In this document: piece by piece, positions 51,945 through 60,600 of the stretch
How the letters are laid out: the number at the start of each line of letters is the position of its first letter
Numbering within the stretch: position 1 is the stretch's first letter
NCBI RefSeq assembly: GCF_000308755.1
Contig: NZ_BAGF01000062.1
Location: forward strand, 62,001-126,000
Direction: 5' to 3'
Origin: Nocardia pneumoniae NBRC 100136
GTDB taxonomy: Bacteria; Actinomycetota; Actinomycetes; Mycobacteriales; Mycobacteriaceae
DNA: 64,000 nt
The notes under the pieces: model-generated
Database searches by the model: none
Seen by the model: the letters and a program-made list of their open reading frames with translations, nothing else
What the model was told of the DNA's origin: nothing
Made by a program: the position numbers and the translations under genes

Positions 51945-52378
51945 GCGAACAACCCCTCCACATCGAGCCGTCACACGTCCTCCGACCCCGTGCGCGGCGC
52001 CTTTGTCGAAGCTGTGCGAAACGCTACCTGATCGCGTCCGAATCGCCCACCGTGCCCATGCGAATCTGCCCGCGGGGATGGATATGGTCATCGAAACGCC
52101 TGCGCCGCGCCTCGATGTCCACCCCTCGCGCCAACCCCGGCGGGCAGCTCGATGGTGTCAACACCCGTCCGGGTGGCTCGGCCGAGCCGAACAGGACAGG
52201 ATGCCAGAGCACTTCATCCGGCGCAACATTTGCCGGATCGGCGAATCGGGCACCGAGGCAAGCGGTTCCGTGCGCGACGCGGCACCGGTCGCGGCGCCTG
52301 TCGGTGCGCTGCGGTAGAACTCCGGTGAACCGAGGAATGAAGGAAGGCGATGAGCCACCACCGAGCTGGAGCCGTCCG
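51945..52378. promoter_or_regulatory. Divergent region between SMC-like gene and SWIM operon (434 bp)
   Basis: No supported gene. TAGAAC at 52315-52320 could be the -10 of the SWIM operon. It sits 5-17 nt before alternative in-frame starts (GTG 52325, ATG 52337). Open frames crossing this region on both strands have no ribosome binding site and no recognisable similarity. Confidence 0.45.
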
Positions 52379-55240
52379 ATGACGACGCCGTGGACCGAAG
52401 ACCAGGTCGCGGCGGTGGCGCCGGACGCGAGTTCACTGTCGGCGGCGCGCAAGCTGGTGGGCCGCTGGCGCGAGAGCGGGCAGCACGGCGACGCGCTGTG
52501 GGGGCGATGCCAGGGCAGCGGCGCCACGCCGTATCAGACGATCGTCGATGTGTCCGGTCCCGCGTATCGGTGCTCCTGTCCGAGTCGCAAGTTCCCGTGC
52601 AAGCACGCGCTGTCGCTGTTGCTGCGGTGGGCCGCGGGCGAGGTTCCGGCCGCCACGGCGATCGCGGACTACGCGGCGTCCTGGATCGGCGGCCGTGCTA
52701 CGCGAGCCACCTCCGCCAGCCGGTCCCGCACGCCCAACCCGGCCACCGTCGAGCAGCGCAGAGTGCGCGTGACCGCTGGGCTGGAGGAACTCGACGTCTG
52801 GCTCGGTGATCAGGTGCGCACCGGACTCGCCCAGACCGACCGCTCGTTTCGCGCGTTCGAGTCCATCGCCGCCAGGATGGTCGACGCGCAAGCCCCCGGC
52901 CTCGCCGCGGCGCTGCGGCAGCTGCCGACCACGGTGGCCACCAGAACCGACTGGCCCGACATCGTGCTGCGCGAGTACGCGCGCCTGCATCTGCTGGTCG
53001 CCGCGCACCGGCAGCTCGACGCCGTGCCGCCCGCGTTGAGCGCCAGCATCCGCACCCACATCGGCTATCCGAACCCGGCCGAGGCGGTGCGCGCCGAACC
53101 CCCGGTCCGGGATCGATGGATGGTCTTCGGCCTCCGGGTCACCGAGGAGGAGCGCCTCTACACCCGGCGCACCTGGCTGTACGGGCGCGGGACCAGACGA
53201 TGGGCGCTGATCGTCGACCATTCCTTCGGTTCCCCGAGTTTCCCCGCCGACCTTCCCGCGCTGGGGCAACTGGCCGACGCCGAGCTGCACTTCTATCCGG
53301 CCGCCGCTCCCCTGCGGGCGCTCTGGGGCGAACGGCACGGCGCTGCCGAACCTTTCACCACGCTGCCCGCCGACGCCGAGCGGCCCGCCACCATCGCCGC
53401 CGCGCTGGCCGATCACGCGGCGGCGCTCGGCGCCGATCCGTGGCTGCGTTCCTGGCCGATGCTGCTGATCGACGTGGTGCCCGCCCGGACCGAACAGGGC
53501 TGGTATGTCACCGAATCCGATGGCACCGCGCTGCCGATTCGCGCCACCGCGAGCCCGTGGACGCTGCTGGCCGTCTCCGGCGGTCATCCCGTGACCGTGC
53601 TCGGCGAGTGGAACCCCGATGGACTGGCGCCGATTTCGGTGCTCGCCACCGGCGAGGTGATCGACTTGGCGCGCGCGGACACGTTCGGATATGACGTGCC
53701 GCGATCCCCTGCCGGGCAGACGGCGAGCGCCGATCTGACCTCCGCGGCCCTGCTGGGCACCGCACGGCGCACACTGGATCCCACCGCGTTGGTGCCGCCG
53801 ATCGCACGGTCGGCGGACCGATTGTCGGCCGATCCGGCCCTGCGGCTGCTCGAATCCGCCGCTCTGCAAGACCTTTTCACCCGCGGCGGCGTCGCGCCAG
53901 CCTCGGCGACCGCACCGGAGCCCGCGGCCGACGACGACCGGCGGTTGCTGCCGCGCCCGGCGGCCACGCGCCTGGCGCGCATGCTGCGGGAGCGCTCGGC
54001 TTTCCTTCCCGAGTGGTTCGACGCGGCGGCTCCGCACGACTACCGGGCCCCGGACGCGCTGTGCGAGCCGCTGCTCGAGCACGCGAAGATCAATGCCACC
54101 CTGCGCGAGTCGCTGCTGCGCCTTGCGGGCGCGCGTGGCAGCTGGCTGGCGGCGCAGCATCCTGAGTGGCGTGACCTGGTGCGGCGGCCCGCCGCCACGG
54201 AGTCCGTGGACACCTGGCGGTTCGGGCAGCCGCCCGAACGGCGCGACTGGCTCGCGCGGCTCCGACGCGACGACCCCGACGCCGCCAGGACACAGCTCGC
54301 GGCGGCGTGGCCGAAAGAATCCGGTCCGATCAAGGCCGAACTGCTCGCCGTGCTCGCCGATGGCCTCGCGCCAGAGGACGAACCGCTGCTGGAAACGGCG
54401 CTGGACGACCGGCGCGCTGATGTGCGCCGCACCGCGGCCGGGCTGCTCGCGCTGCTGCCGGAGTCGGCTTTCGCGCAGCGCATGCGCGCCAGGGCGAGCG
54501 CATGGGTACGCGTCGAGCACCGGATGCGGCACACGAATCTGGTTCCGGTGCTGCCCGACTCGCTCGACGCCGCCAGTCAGCGCGACGGGATCACCGACCG
54601 CACAGTGGAATTCGCCTACCGCTGGAACGGCGAACCCGACGTGCCCGCGGCCTGGCTGCGGCAGATGGTCGCGGCGACGCGACTGTCGCACTGGGCGGCG
54701 CTGCTCGGCACGCCGGAGCAGGCGGTGCGCGCAACGATCGAGGACCGGTTCCGGCAACCCGTCTTCGACGGCTGGGTGGACGCCGCACTGGCACAACGTG
54801 ATTCGGCCTGGGCACGAGCGCTTTTCGATGCGGGCGTGCCGACCGACCTGGCCATGCTGCGCAGGCGGGAGCTGTTCGCGCTGCTGCCGCTGCCGGATCG
54901 GACCGCGCATCTGGCGCGGTTGGACGGCTCCTGGCTCTCCGAGATCGAGGCGCTGCTGCCCGCGATGGGGCATCCGTGGCCGGAAGCGGCGGCGCAGCAT
55001 GTGATCCTGCTGCTGTTCGAGCGGGCGCGGGCGGCGGCGCGGCGCCCGGACGCGCACGGCGTCTCCCCGAACGCGCACCGCTCGCTGCTCGCCTCGGCCG
55101 CCGTCCACCTGCCGGTCACCGCCGCGGGCACGCTGTCCGCGGTCGCGCGCCGATGCGACGATCCCGCCTGGGAGCGGGCCTTCGACCAGCTCGCCCACGA
55201 CCTCAACCACCGCTCGATGATGCTCGAGGAGTTGCAGTGA
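52379..55240 (+). CDS. SWIM zinc-finger protein (YehQ-like)
   Basis: A 953-aa protein. The N-terminal SWIM domain has the CxCx(n)CxH pattern in YRCSCPSRKFPCKHALSLLL (about residues 60-80). A long helical body follows, with HEAT-like segments in the second half (AELLAVLADGLAPEDE, DDRRADVRRTAAGLLALLP). SWIM domains bind DNA or proteins. It begins a four-family operon known from many bacteria, equivalent to E. coli yehQ with yehL, yehM and yehP. ATG 52379 gives the family's usual MTTxWTxxQ start and has GGAG upstream; in-frame starts at 52325 and 52337 would lengthen it. Its stop overlaps the MoxR GTG. Confidence 0.86.
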   Translation: MTTPWTEDQVAAVAPDASSLSAARKLVGRWRESGQHGDALWGRCQGSGATPYQTIVDVSGPAYRCSCPSRKFPCKHALSLLLRWAAGEVPAATAIADYAASWIGGRATRATSASRSRTPNPATVEQRRVRVTAGLEELDVWLGDQVRTGLAQTDRSFRAFESIAARMVDAQAPGLAAALRQLPTTVATRTDWPDIVLREYARLHLLVAAHRQLDAVPPALSASIRTHIGYPNPAEAVRAEPPVRDRWMVFGLRVTEEERLYTRRTWLYGRGTRRWALIVDHSFGSPSFPADLPALGQLADAELHFYPAAAPLRALWGERHGAAEPFTTLPADAERPATIAAALADHAAALGADPWLRSWPMLLIDVVPARTEQGWYVTESDGTALPIRATASPWTLLAVSGGHPVTVLGEWNPDGLAPISVLATGEVIDLARADTFGYDVPRSPAGQTASADLTSAALLGTARRTLDPTALVPPIARSADRLSADPALRLLESAALQDLFTRGGVAPASATAPEPAADDDRRLLPRPAATRLARMLRERSAFLPEWFDAAAPHDYRAPDALCEPLLEHAKINATLRESLLRLAGARGSWLAAQHPEWRDLVRRPAATESVDTWRFGQPPERRDWLARLRRDDPDAARTQLAAAWPKESGPIKAELLAVLADGLAPEDEPLLETALDDRRADVRRTAAGLLALLPESAFAQRMRARASAWVRVEHRMRHTNLVPVLPDSLDAASQRDGITDRTVEFAYRWNGEPDVPAAWLRQMVAATRLSHWAALLGTPEQAVRATIEDRFRQPVFDGWVDAALAQRDSAWARALFDAGVPTDLAMLRRRELFALLPLPDRTAHLARLDGSWLSEIEALLPAMGHPWPEAAAQHVILLLFERARAAARRPDAHGVSPNAHRSLLASAAVHLPVTAAGTLSAVARRCDDPAWERAFDQLAHDLNHRSMMLEELQ

Positions 55241-56337
55241 CCACCACCGAACCGAATCCGGACCTGCTGCGCCCGCACGCCGAACAGGCGTACGCCGACG
55301 AGCTGCGCGCCCTCGCCGCCGCCGACGACCGGCCCCGCCCGCCGTCCTGGCGGCTGTCGCCCTGGGCGGTGGTCACCTACCTGCTCGGCGGCGCCCTGGA
55401 CGACGGCACCGTGATCACGCCGAAGTACATCGGCCCGCGCAGGCTGATGGAAGTGGCGGTCGCGACGCTGGCCACCGACCGGGCGCTGCTGCTGCTCGGC
55501 GTGCCCGGCACCGCCAAAACCTGGGTCTCGGAACATCTTTCCGCCGCCATCAGCGGTGCGTCCACGCTGCTGGTGCAGGGCACGTCGGGCACGGCCGAGG
55601 AGGCGATCCGGTACGGCTGGAACTACGCGCGGCTGCTCGCCGAAGGTCCCAGCGAAGCCGCGCTGGTGCCGTCGCCGGTGCTGACCGCCATGCGCACCGG
55701 AGCCATCGCCCGGATCGAGGAGCTCACCCGCATCCCCTCCGACGTGCAGGACGCGCTGATCACCATCCTCTCGGAGAAGACCCTGCCGGTGCCCGAACTC
55801 GGCATGGAGGTGCAGGCGGCCAAGGGCTTCAACGTGATCGCCACCGCCAACGACCGCGACCGCGGCGTGAACGAACTGTCCTCGGCGTTGCGCCGACGGT
55901 TCAACACGGTGGTGCTGCCGCTGCCCGCGAGCGAGGACGAGGAGGTTGCCATCGTCAGCAGGCGGGTCGAGCAGCTCGGCTCCGCCTTGGAACTGCCCAC
56001 CGTGCCCGCGGCGGCCGAGGAGGTGCGGCGCGTCGTGCGGGTCTTCCGTGAGTTGCGCTCGGGCAGCACCGCCGACGGCCGGACCAAACTGAAGTCCCCG
56101 TCGGGGACGCTGTCCACCGCCGAGGCGATCTCGGTGATCACCAACGGCATCGCGCTGTCGGCGCATTTCGGCGACGGCGTGCTGCGCGCCTCCGACATCG
56201 CGGGCGCCGTGCTCGGCTCGGTGATCAAGGACCCGGTCGCCGACGCGGTGGTGTGGACCGAGTACCTGGAGGCCGTGGTCCGCGAGCGGCCGGACTGGTC
56301 GGATTTCTACCGCGCCTGCCGTGAGGTCACCGGGTGA
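55237..56337 (+). CDS. MoxR-type AAA+ ATPase (YehL-like)
   Basis: A 366-aa AAA+ protein: Walker A GVPGTAKT at 88-95, Walker B/sensor region AIARIEELTRIPSDVQDAL, sensor-1 Asn in VIATANDRDRG, and arginine finger candidates in LRRRFNTV. MoxR ATPases work with VWA proteins as chaperone or metal-insertion machines and as NTP-driven effectors in conflict systems. GTG 55237 overlaps the upstream stop (GTGA) and its own stop overlaps the next start, so the operon is tightly coupled. The VWA partner is encoded at 59266. Confidence 0.9.
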   Translation: MTTTEPNPDLLRPHAEQAYADELRALAAADDRPRPPSWRLSPWAVVTYLLGGALDDGTVITPKYIGPRRLMEVAVATLATDRALLLLGVPGTAKTWVSEHLSAAISGASTLLVQGTSGTAEEAIRYGWNYARLLAEGPSEAALVPSPVLTAMRTGAIARIEELTRIPSDVQDALITILSEKTLPVPELGMEVQAAKGFNVIATANDRDRGVNELSSALRRRFNTVVLPLPASEDEEVAIVSRRVEQLGSALELPTVPAAAEEVRRVVRVFRELRSGSTADGRTKLKSPSGTLSTAEAISVITNGIALSAHFGDGVLRASDIAGAVLGSVIKDPVADAVVWTEYLEAVVRERPDWSDFYRACREVTG

Positions 56338-58982
56338 ATCCCGAATCCACGCCGGTGACGAAGGTTTTCGGCATCCGGCACCACGGTCCTGGGTCGGCGC
56401 GTTCGCTGCGCCTGGCCCTGGAGGCGTTCCGCCCCGACATGATTCTCATCGAGGGGCCCGCCGATGCCGATCCGCTGGTCGGTTACGTCGCCGCCGACGG
56501 AATGACCCCTCCGGTCGCCCTGCTGGCCTACGTCCCCGACACACCGGCCAAGGCCGCGTTCTGGCCGTACGCGGTGTTCTCCCCCGAATGGCAGGCGCTG
56601 CGCTACGCCGTGGACAACGATGTGCCCGTCCGATTCTGCGATCTACCCGCCACCATCGTGCTCGCGGTGGAGGACGAACCCGGCGACCGATTCGATCCGC
56701 TCGCCGCGCTGGCCGAGGCGGGCGGTTACGACGACGCCGAACGCTGGTGGGACGCGGTCGTGGAGTCCGTGCCCGACGCCGACGCGTTCGAACCGATCAC
56801 CGAGGCGATGGCCGCGCTGCGAGAGTCCGCCGAGCGCGAGCAAGAATCCAGACCAGGACCCGTTGACGAACCGGCGAACACCGAGTCTCCGCACGGCGAA
56901 CCCGTGAACGGACGCACAGACGCCGAACCCGCGAAGAACGAGCCAGCCCACGCCGAACCCGCGAACAAGGCACCCGCACAAGCCGACCTCGCGCACGACC
57001 AACCACCCCGTGCCGAAGCGGCGAATAACCAACCGGCTGACGCCGAACGCGGGAATGCCGACTCCGCCCACAGCGAGCGCGCAGAGCACGGAATAGGCAG
57101 TACCGAATCCGCAAACGACCATCCAGCTCGGGCCGACTCCGCGGGCGGCCGACCAGCGCACACCGGCCCATCCGCCCACGACGAGCCAGCGCGGGACCTC
57201 TCGGCGGAGGATGCAGCGCCGGAACAGGATTCGGTCGCCGAGGCGATTTCCGATACCGAGTTCGCCCGTCGACAGCCGCACGAGCCGATCACCATCGACG
57301 CCCACACCCTGCGCCGCGAAGCCTATATGCGCCAGACCATGCGCAAGGCGCTCAAGGACGGTGCGACGCGGCTGGCGGTGGTCTGCGGTGCGTGGCATGC
57401 GCCCGCGCTCACCGGTGCGCTCGGTCCCGCCGCGCCGGATGCCCGGCTGTTGAAAGGACTCCCGAAGACCAAAGCGCGGCTCACCTGGGTGCCGTGGACG
57501 CACTCGCGGCTGTCCACCTCCTCCGGGTACGGTGCTGGCGTCACCTCGCCGGGCTGGTACCACCACCTGTTCACCGAGACCGAGCGGCCGATCGCCCGGT
57601 GGCTGACCAAGGTCGCCGGGGTGCTGCGCGCGCACGATCTGCCGGTCTCCAGCGCGCACGTCATCGAATCCGTTCGCCTCGCCGACACCCTCGCCGCGCT
57701 GCGCGGGCGGCCGCTGGCGGGATTGTCGGAGGTCACCGAGGCGACCAGGTCGGTGCTGTGCGGCGGCGACGAGACGATGCTGCGGCTGGTGATCGGCGAA
57801 TTGGTCGTCGGCGAGGCACTCGGCGCGGTGCCGGAGCAGACCCCGACCGTGCCGCTGGAGGCGGACCTGCGCGCCACGATCCGTTCGCTGCGCATGAAGC
57901 AGGAGCCGCTGGCCCGCACCATCGACCTGGACCTGCGCAAAGAACGCGAGGTCGCGCGCTCGCGTCTGTTGCACCGGCTGCGTGTGCTCGACATCGACTG
58001 GGGCACGCTGACCACGAGCGATGTGCGCAGCACCGGCACCTTCCGGGAAACCTGGACGCTGGAGTGGCGGCCCGAGTACGCCATCTCGATCATCGAGGCG
58101 TCCCGCTGGGGCACCACCCTCCGCACCGCCGCGGAGGCGAAGATCCTCGACACCGCGAGCAGCGCCGACCGCACCGTCGGCGAGCTCACCGCCGCGCTGG
58201 AAGTGGCCCTGCTCGCCGATCTCGGCGGCGCGACCGACGGGCTGATCGCCCGGCTGGAGTCCACCGCCGCACTCGACCACGACGTCACCCACCTGCTCGC
58301 CGCGCTGCCCGGCCTGATCCGCACGCTGCGCTACGGCGACGTGCGCGGCACCGACACCAAGGCGCTGGCCCACGTCGCCGACGGACTGCTGGTGCGCGTC
58401 TGCGCGGGCTTGTCCGCCGCGGTCACCGGATTGGACACCGACGCCGCCACCGAACTGCGCACGCTGCTCGACGCGGCACACACCGCCATCCACACCAGGG
58501 ACGACAGCTGGGCGACCGGCGAGTGGCTGAACGCCTTGCGCCGCGTCGCCGACCGCGACGACGTGCACGGCGCCTTGGTGGGGCGCGCCGTCCGCCTACT
58601 CGCCGACGCGGGCCGCATCGATGACGCCGAGTCCGCACGCAGGCTCTCCGCCGCCCTGTCGGTGGGCAACCCCGCCGCCGCCAAGGCGGCCTGGATCGAC
58701 GGGTTCCTCGGCGGCCGCGGCCTGCTGCTGGTCCACGATCGAGAGTTGTTGCGGCTCATAGACGATTGGCTGCGCGGCCTCGGCGACGACACCTTCGTCG
58801 AAACCCTGCCGCTGCTGCGCCGCACCTTCGGCGCGTTCGAATCCGGCGAGCGCCGCGCGATCGGCCAGGCCGTGCGCGACGGCGGGTCCGTCGCCGTCTC
58901 CTCGGCCGCGGCGGGTATCGACATGGACCGCGCGACCGTCGCGGTTCGCACCGCCGCGGAGATCTTGGGGGTAACGGTGTGA
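56334..58982 (+). CDS. DUF5682 protein (YehM-like) with decapeptide-repeat insert
   Basis: An 882-aa protein. The N-terminal domain (TKVFGIRHHGPGSARSL, LIEGPADADPL) and the block after 319 (RREAYMRQTMRKAL, VVCGAWHAPAL) are the conserved DUF5682 core, which resembles TraB/ChaN-like hydrolase folds. The long helical C-terminal part is shared with YehM. Residues about 171-318 are an Ala/Glu/Pro/Asn-rich insert built of 10-residue repeats that interrupts the core between two conserved blocks. GTG 56334 overlaps the MoxR stop, and the stop overlaps the small ORF at 58979. The biochemical role is unknown. Confidence 0.82.
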   Translation: MNPESTPVTKVFGIRHHGPGSARSLRLALEAFRPDMILIEGPADADPLVGYVAADGMTPPVALLAYVPDTPAKAAFWPYAVFSPEWQALRYAVDNDVPVRFCDLPATIVLAVEDEPGDRFDPLAALAEAGGYDDAERWWDAVVESVPDADAFEPITEAMAALRESAEREQESRPGPVDEPANTESPHGEPVNGRTDAEPAKNEPAHAEPANKAPAQADLAHDQPPRAEAANNQPADAERGNADSAHSERAEHGIGSTESANDHPARADSAGGRPAHTGPSAHDEPARDLSAEDAAPEQDSVAEAISDTEFARRQPHEPITIDAHTLRREAYMRQTMRKALKDGATRLAVVCGAWHAPALTGALGPAAPDARLLKGLPKTKARLTWVPWTHSRLSTSSGYGAGVTSPGWYHHLFTETERPIARWLTKVAGVLRAHDLPVSSAHVIESVRLADTLAALRGRPLAGLSEVTEATRSVLCGGDETMLRLVIGELVVGEALGAVPEQTPTVPLEADLRATIRSLRMKQEPLARTIDLDLRKEREVARSRLLHRLRVLDIDWGTLTTSDVRSTGTFRETWTLEWRPEYAISIIEASRWGTTLRTAAEAKILDTASSADRTVGELTAALEVALLADLGGATDGLIARLESTAALDHDVTHLLAALPGLIRTLRYGDVRGTDTKALAHVADGLLVRVCAGLSAAVTGLDTDAATELRTLLDAAHTAIHTRDDSWATGEWLNALRRVADRDDVHGALVGRAVRLLADAGRIDDAESARRLSAALSVGNPAAAKAAWIDGFLGGRGLLLVHDRELLRLIDDWLRGLGDDTFVETLPLLRRTFGAFESGERRAIGQAVRDGGSVAVSSAAAGIDMDRATVAVRTAAEILGVTV
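56916..57203 (+). repeat. 30-bp in-frame minisatellite (decapeptide repeats)
   Basis: About nine to ten degenerate 30-bp units encode x-A-E-P-A-x-x-x-P-A-type decapeptides (for example DAEPAKNEPA, HAEPANKAPA, RAEAANNQPA, DAERGNADSA). The period is exactly 30 bp, so copy-number changes keep the frame. Confidence 0.8.
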
Positions 58983-59269
58983 GCAGCGGATTCGGAGGCC
59001 ATCGCTTGCGTGACCACCGAGGGAATGGCACTCATGCCGAAAGAACGCACGGCATGAGCGTCGGCCCCCGCGACAGCAACTCGCGCAACCACCGCATCGG
59101 CACACACACCGATGCAGGGCACAGCACGGGCCCCGGACACGGCAGCTCGCGCAACCACCGCGGAGTTGGCGCTCATACCGATGGTCGGCACAGCGTGGAG
59201 GGTCGGCCACGGAGTCGGCAGCGCAGCGTGCGGACGTGGCACCCGGGAAGGGACGGGAGCAGAGCATGA
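58979..59269 (+). CDS. Small His/Gly/Arg-rich repeat ORF coupled to its neighbours
   Basis: A 96-codon frame whose GTG overlaps the DUF5682 stop (GTGA) and whose TGA overlaps the VWA ATG (ATGA). The peptide is rich in His, Gly, Arg and Ser and contains three imperfect repeats of 22-25 residues (for example SSRNHRGVGAHTDGRHS and DSNSRNHRIGTHTDAGHS). DNA repeat starts are near 59006, 59081 and 59147. No family was recognised. The double coupling and in-frame repeats suggest it is translated; composition suggests a disordered, possibly metal-binding chain. The alternative is a non-coding spacer that is open by chance in GC-rich DNA. Confidence 0.5.
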   Translation: MSSGFGGHRLRDHRGNGTHAERTHGMSVGPRDSNSRNHRIGTHTDAGHSTGPGHGSSRNHRGVGAHTDGRHSVEGRPRSRQRSVRTWHPGRDGSRA

Positions 59270-60423
59270 TCGACGAAACACAATCGAGGCGTTGGCGATT
59301 GGTGCTGGGCTCGGCGGCGGAGGAAGGTCTCGGCGGACCGGGGTCCAGTGCGGACGCGGCCATGGACCGGGCGCTGTCGGCGCTGTACAACACCGACGAC
59401 GAGACCTCACCCGGGAAGCGCACCGGCGGCTTGCAAGGCTCGGCGCCGCGCGTGGCCCGCTGGCTCGGCGACATTCGCAGCTACTTCCCCTCCAGCGTGG
59501 TCGAGGTCATGCAGCGCGACGCCGTGCAGCGGCTCAACCTCACCCAGTTGCTGCTGGAGCCGGAACTGCTCGAAGCGGTGGAGCCGGACGTGCACCTGGT
59601 CGGCACCTTGCTGAGCCTGAACCGGGTGATGCCCGAGACCACCAAAGCGACGGCACGCATGGTGGTGGAGAAGGTGGTGCGCGAGATCGAGCAGCGCATC
59701 GCGGCGCAGACCGTCGCCGCGGTCTCCGGCGCACTGAACCGCGCCGCCCGCGTCACCCGGCCGCGACTGCGAGACATCGACTGGGACCGCACCATTCGCA
59801 AAAACCTCGCCACCTACCTGCCCGAGCATCGCACCGTGGTACCGGAACGCCTGGTCGGCTACGGCCGCAAGGCCCAGGCGGTGCGGCGCGACGTGGTGCT
59901 CGCCATCGACCAGTCCGGCTCGATGGCCACCAGCGTCGTGTACGCGTCGGTGTTCGGCGCGGTGCTGGCGTCCATGCGCTCGCTGCGCACCTCGCTGGTC
60001 GTCTTCGACACCGAGATCGTCGACCTGACCGACAAACTCGACGACCCGGTGGAGGTCCTGTTCGGCACCCAGCTCGGCGGCGGCACCGACATCAACCGCG
60101 CCTTGGCCTACTGCCAGTCCCTGATCACCCGCCCCGCCGACACCCTGTTCGTCCTGATCTCCGACCTCTACGAGGGCGGCATCCGCGACGAGATGCTGCG
60201 CCGCGTCCACGCGATGCGCGAATCCGGCGCACAGATCGTCGTCCTGCTCGCCCTGTCCGACGACGGCGCCCCCGCCTTCGACCACGAGAACGCCGCAGCC
60301 CTGGCCGCGCTCGGCATCCCGGCGTTCGCCTGCACCCCCGACAAGTTCCCCACCCTGCTGGCCGTGGCGCTGGACCGCGGCGACGTCCAGTCCTGGGCCA
60401 ACGCCAATGCCGCACACCATTAA
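59266..60423 (+). CDS. VWA-domain protein (YehP-like)
   Basis: A 385-aa protein. The C-terminal VWA domain (about 205-385) has a complete MIDAS: DQSGS at 215-219, Thr274 in GGGTDINRAL, and Asp300 in LISDLYEGG. The N-terminal 200 residues are helical (AARMVVEKVVREIEQRI in this stretch). It should bind a partner through a divalent metal and work with the MoxR ATPase. The ATG overlaps the stop of the small ORF and has GGGAG upstream. Its TAA shares TTAA with the stop of a decayed convergent GNAT gene. Confidence 0.9.
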   Translation: MIDETQSRRWRLVLGSAAEEGLGGPGSSADAAMDRALSALYNTDDETSPGKRTGGLQGSAPRVARWLGDIRSYFPSSVVEVMQRDAVQRLNLTQLLLEPELLEAVEPDVHLVGTLLSLNRVMPETTKATARMVVEKVVREIEQRIAAQTVAAVSGALNRAARVTRPRLRDIDWDRTIRKNLATYLPEHRTVVPERLVGYGRKAQAVRRDVVLAIDQSGSMATSVVYASVFGAVLASMRSLRTSLVVFDTEIVDLTDKLDDPVEVLFGTQLGGGTDINRALAYCQSLITRPADTLFVLISDLYEGGIRDEMLRRVHAMRESGAQIVVLLALSDDGAPAFDHENAAALAALGIPAFACTPDKFPTLLAVALDRGDVQSWANANAAHH

Positions 60424-60600
60424 CGCAGGCAGACCTTCGACGACTCGAACACCCGTACTCGCCGGTCGACGGTGGGATCGACGGTCTCGAGGACCGGATG
60501 CATTCCAAGCTTGATCGCGATCCGTTCCGAGACGCTATTGCCCACGTGAACAATGCTGACGATTCGCTTCAGCTTTCGCGCTTCGGTAGTGGTCAACCGC
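60420..60600 (-). pseudogene. 3' remnant of a GNAT acetyltransferase gene
   Basis: On the minus strand about 60 codons read LTTTEARKLKRIVSIVHVGN then SVSERIAIKLGMHPV and end in SSKVCLR-stop. This is the typical end of a RimJ/RimL-type GNAT domain (acetyl-CoA loop with N-x-x-S-x-x-x-x-x-K-L-G). There is no start codon or N-terminal half; the frame meets the MFS remnant at about 60590-60600. Its stop shares TTAA with the VWA stop. Confidence 0.65.

Noticed and set aside
52024..52527. 167-codon open frame on the minus strand between the SMC-like and SWIM genes
   Set aside because: It overlaps the SWIM gene start, has no ribosome binding site, and its Pro/Ser/Arg-rich composition is what GC-rich antisense DNA gives.
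54976..56337. Longer MoxR protein starting inside the SWIM gene
   Set aside because: The extension is translated from the SWIM coding region in another frame; the GTG overlapping the SWIM stop gives the family N-terminus.
56334..58982. CRISPR-like array in the region of 30-bp periodicity
   Set aside because: The repeats are contiguous, degenerate and in frame with a coding gene, without spacers.
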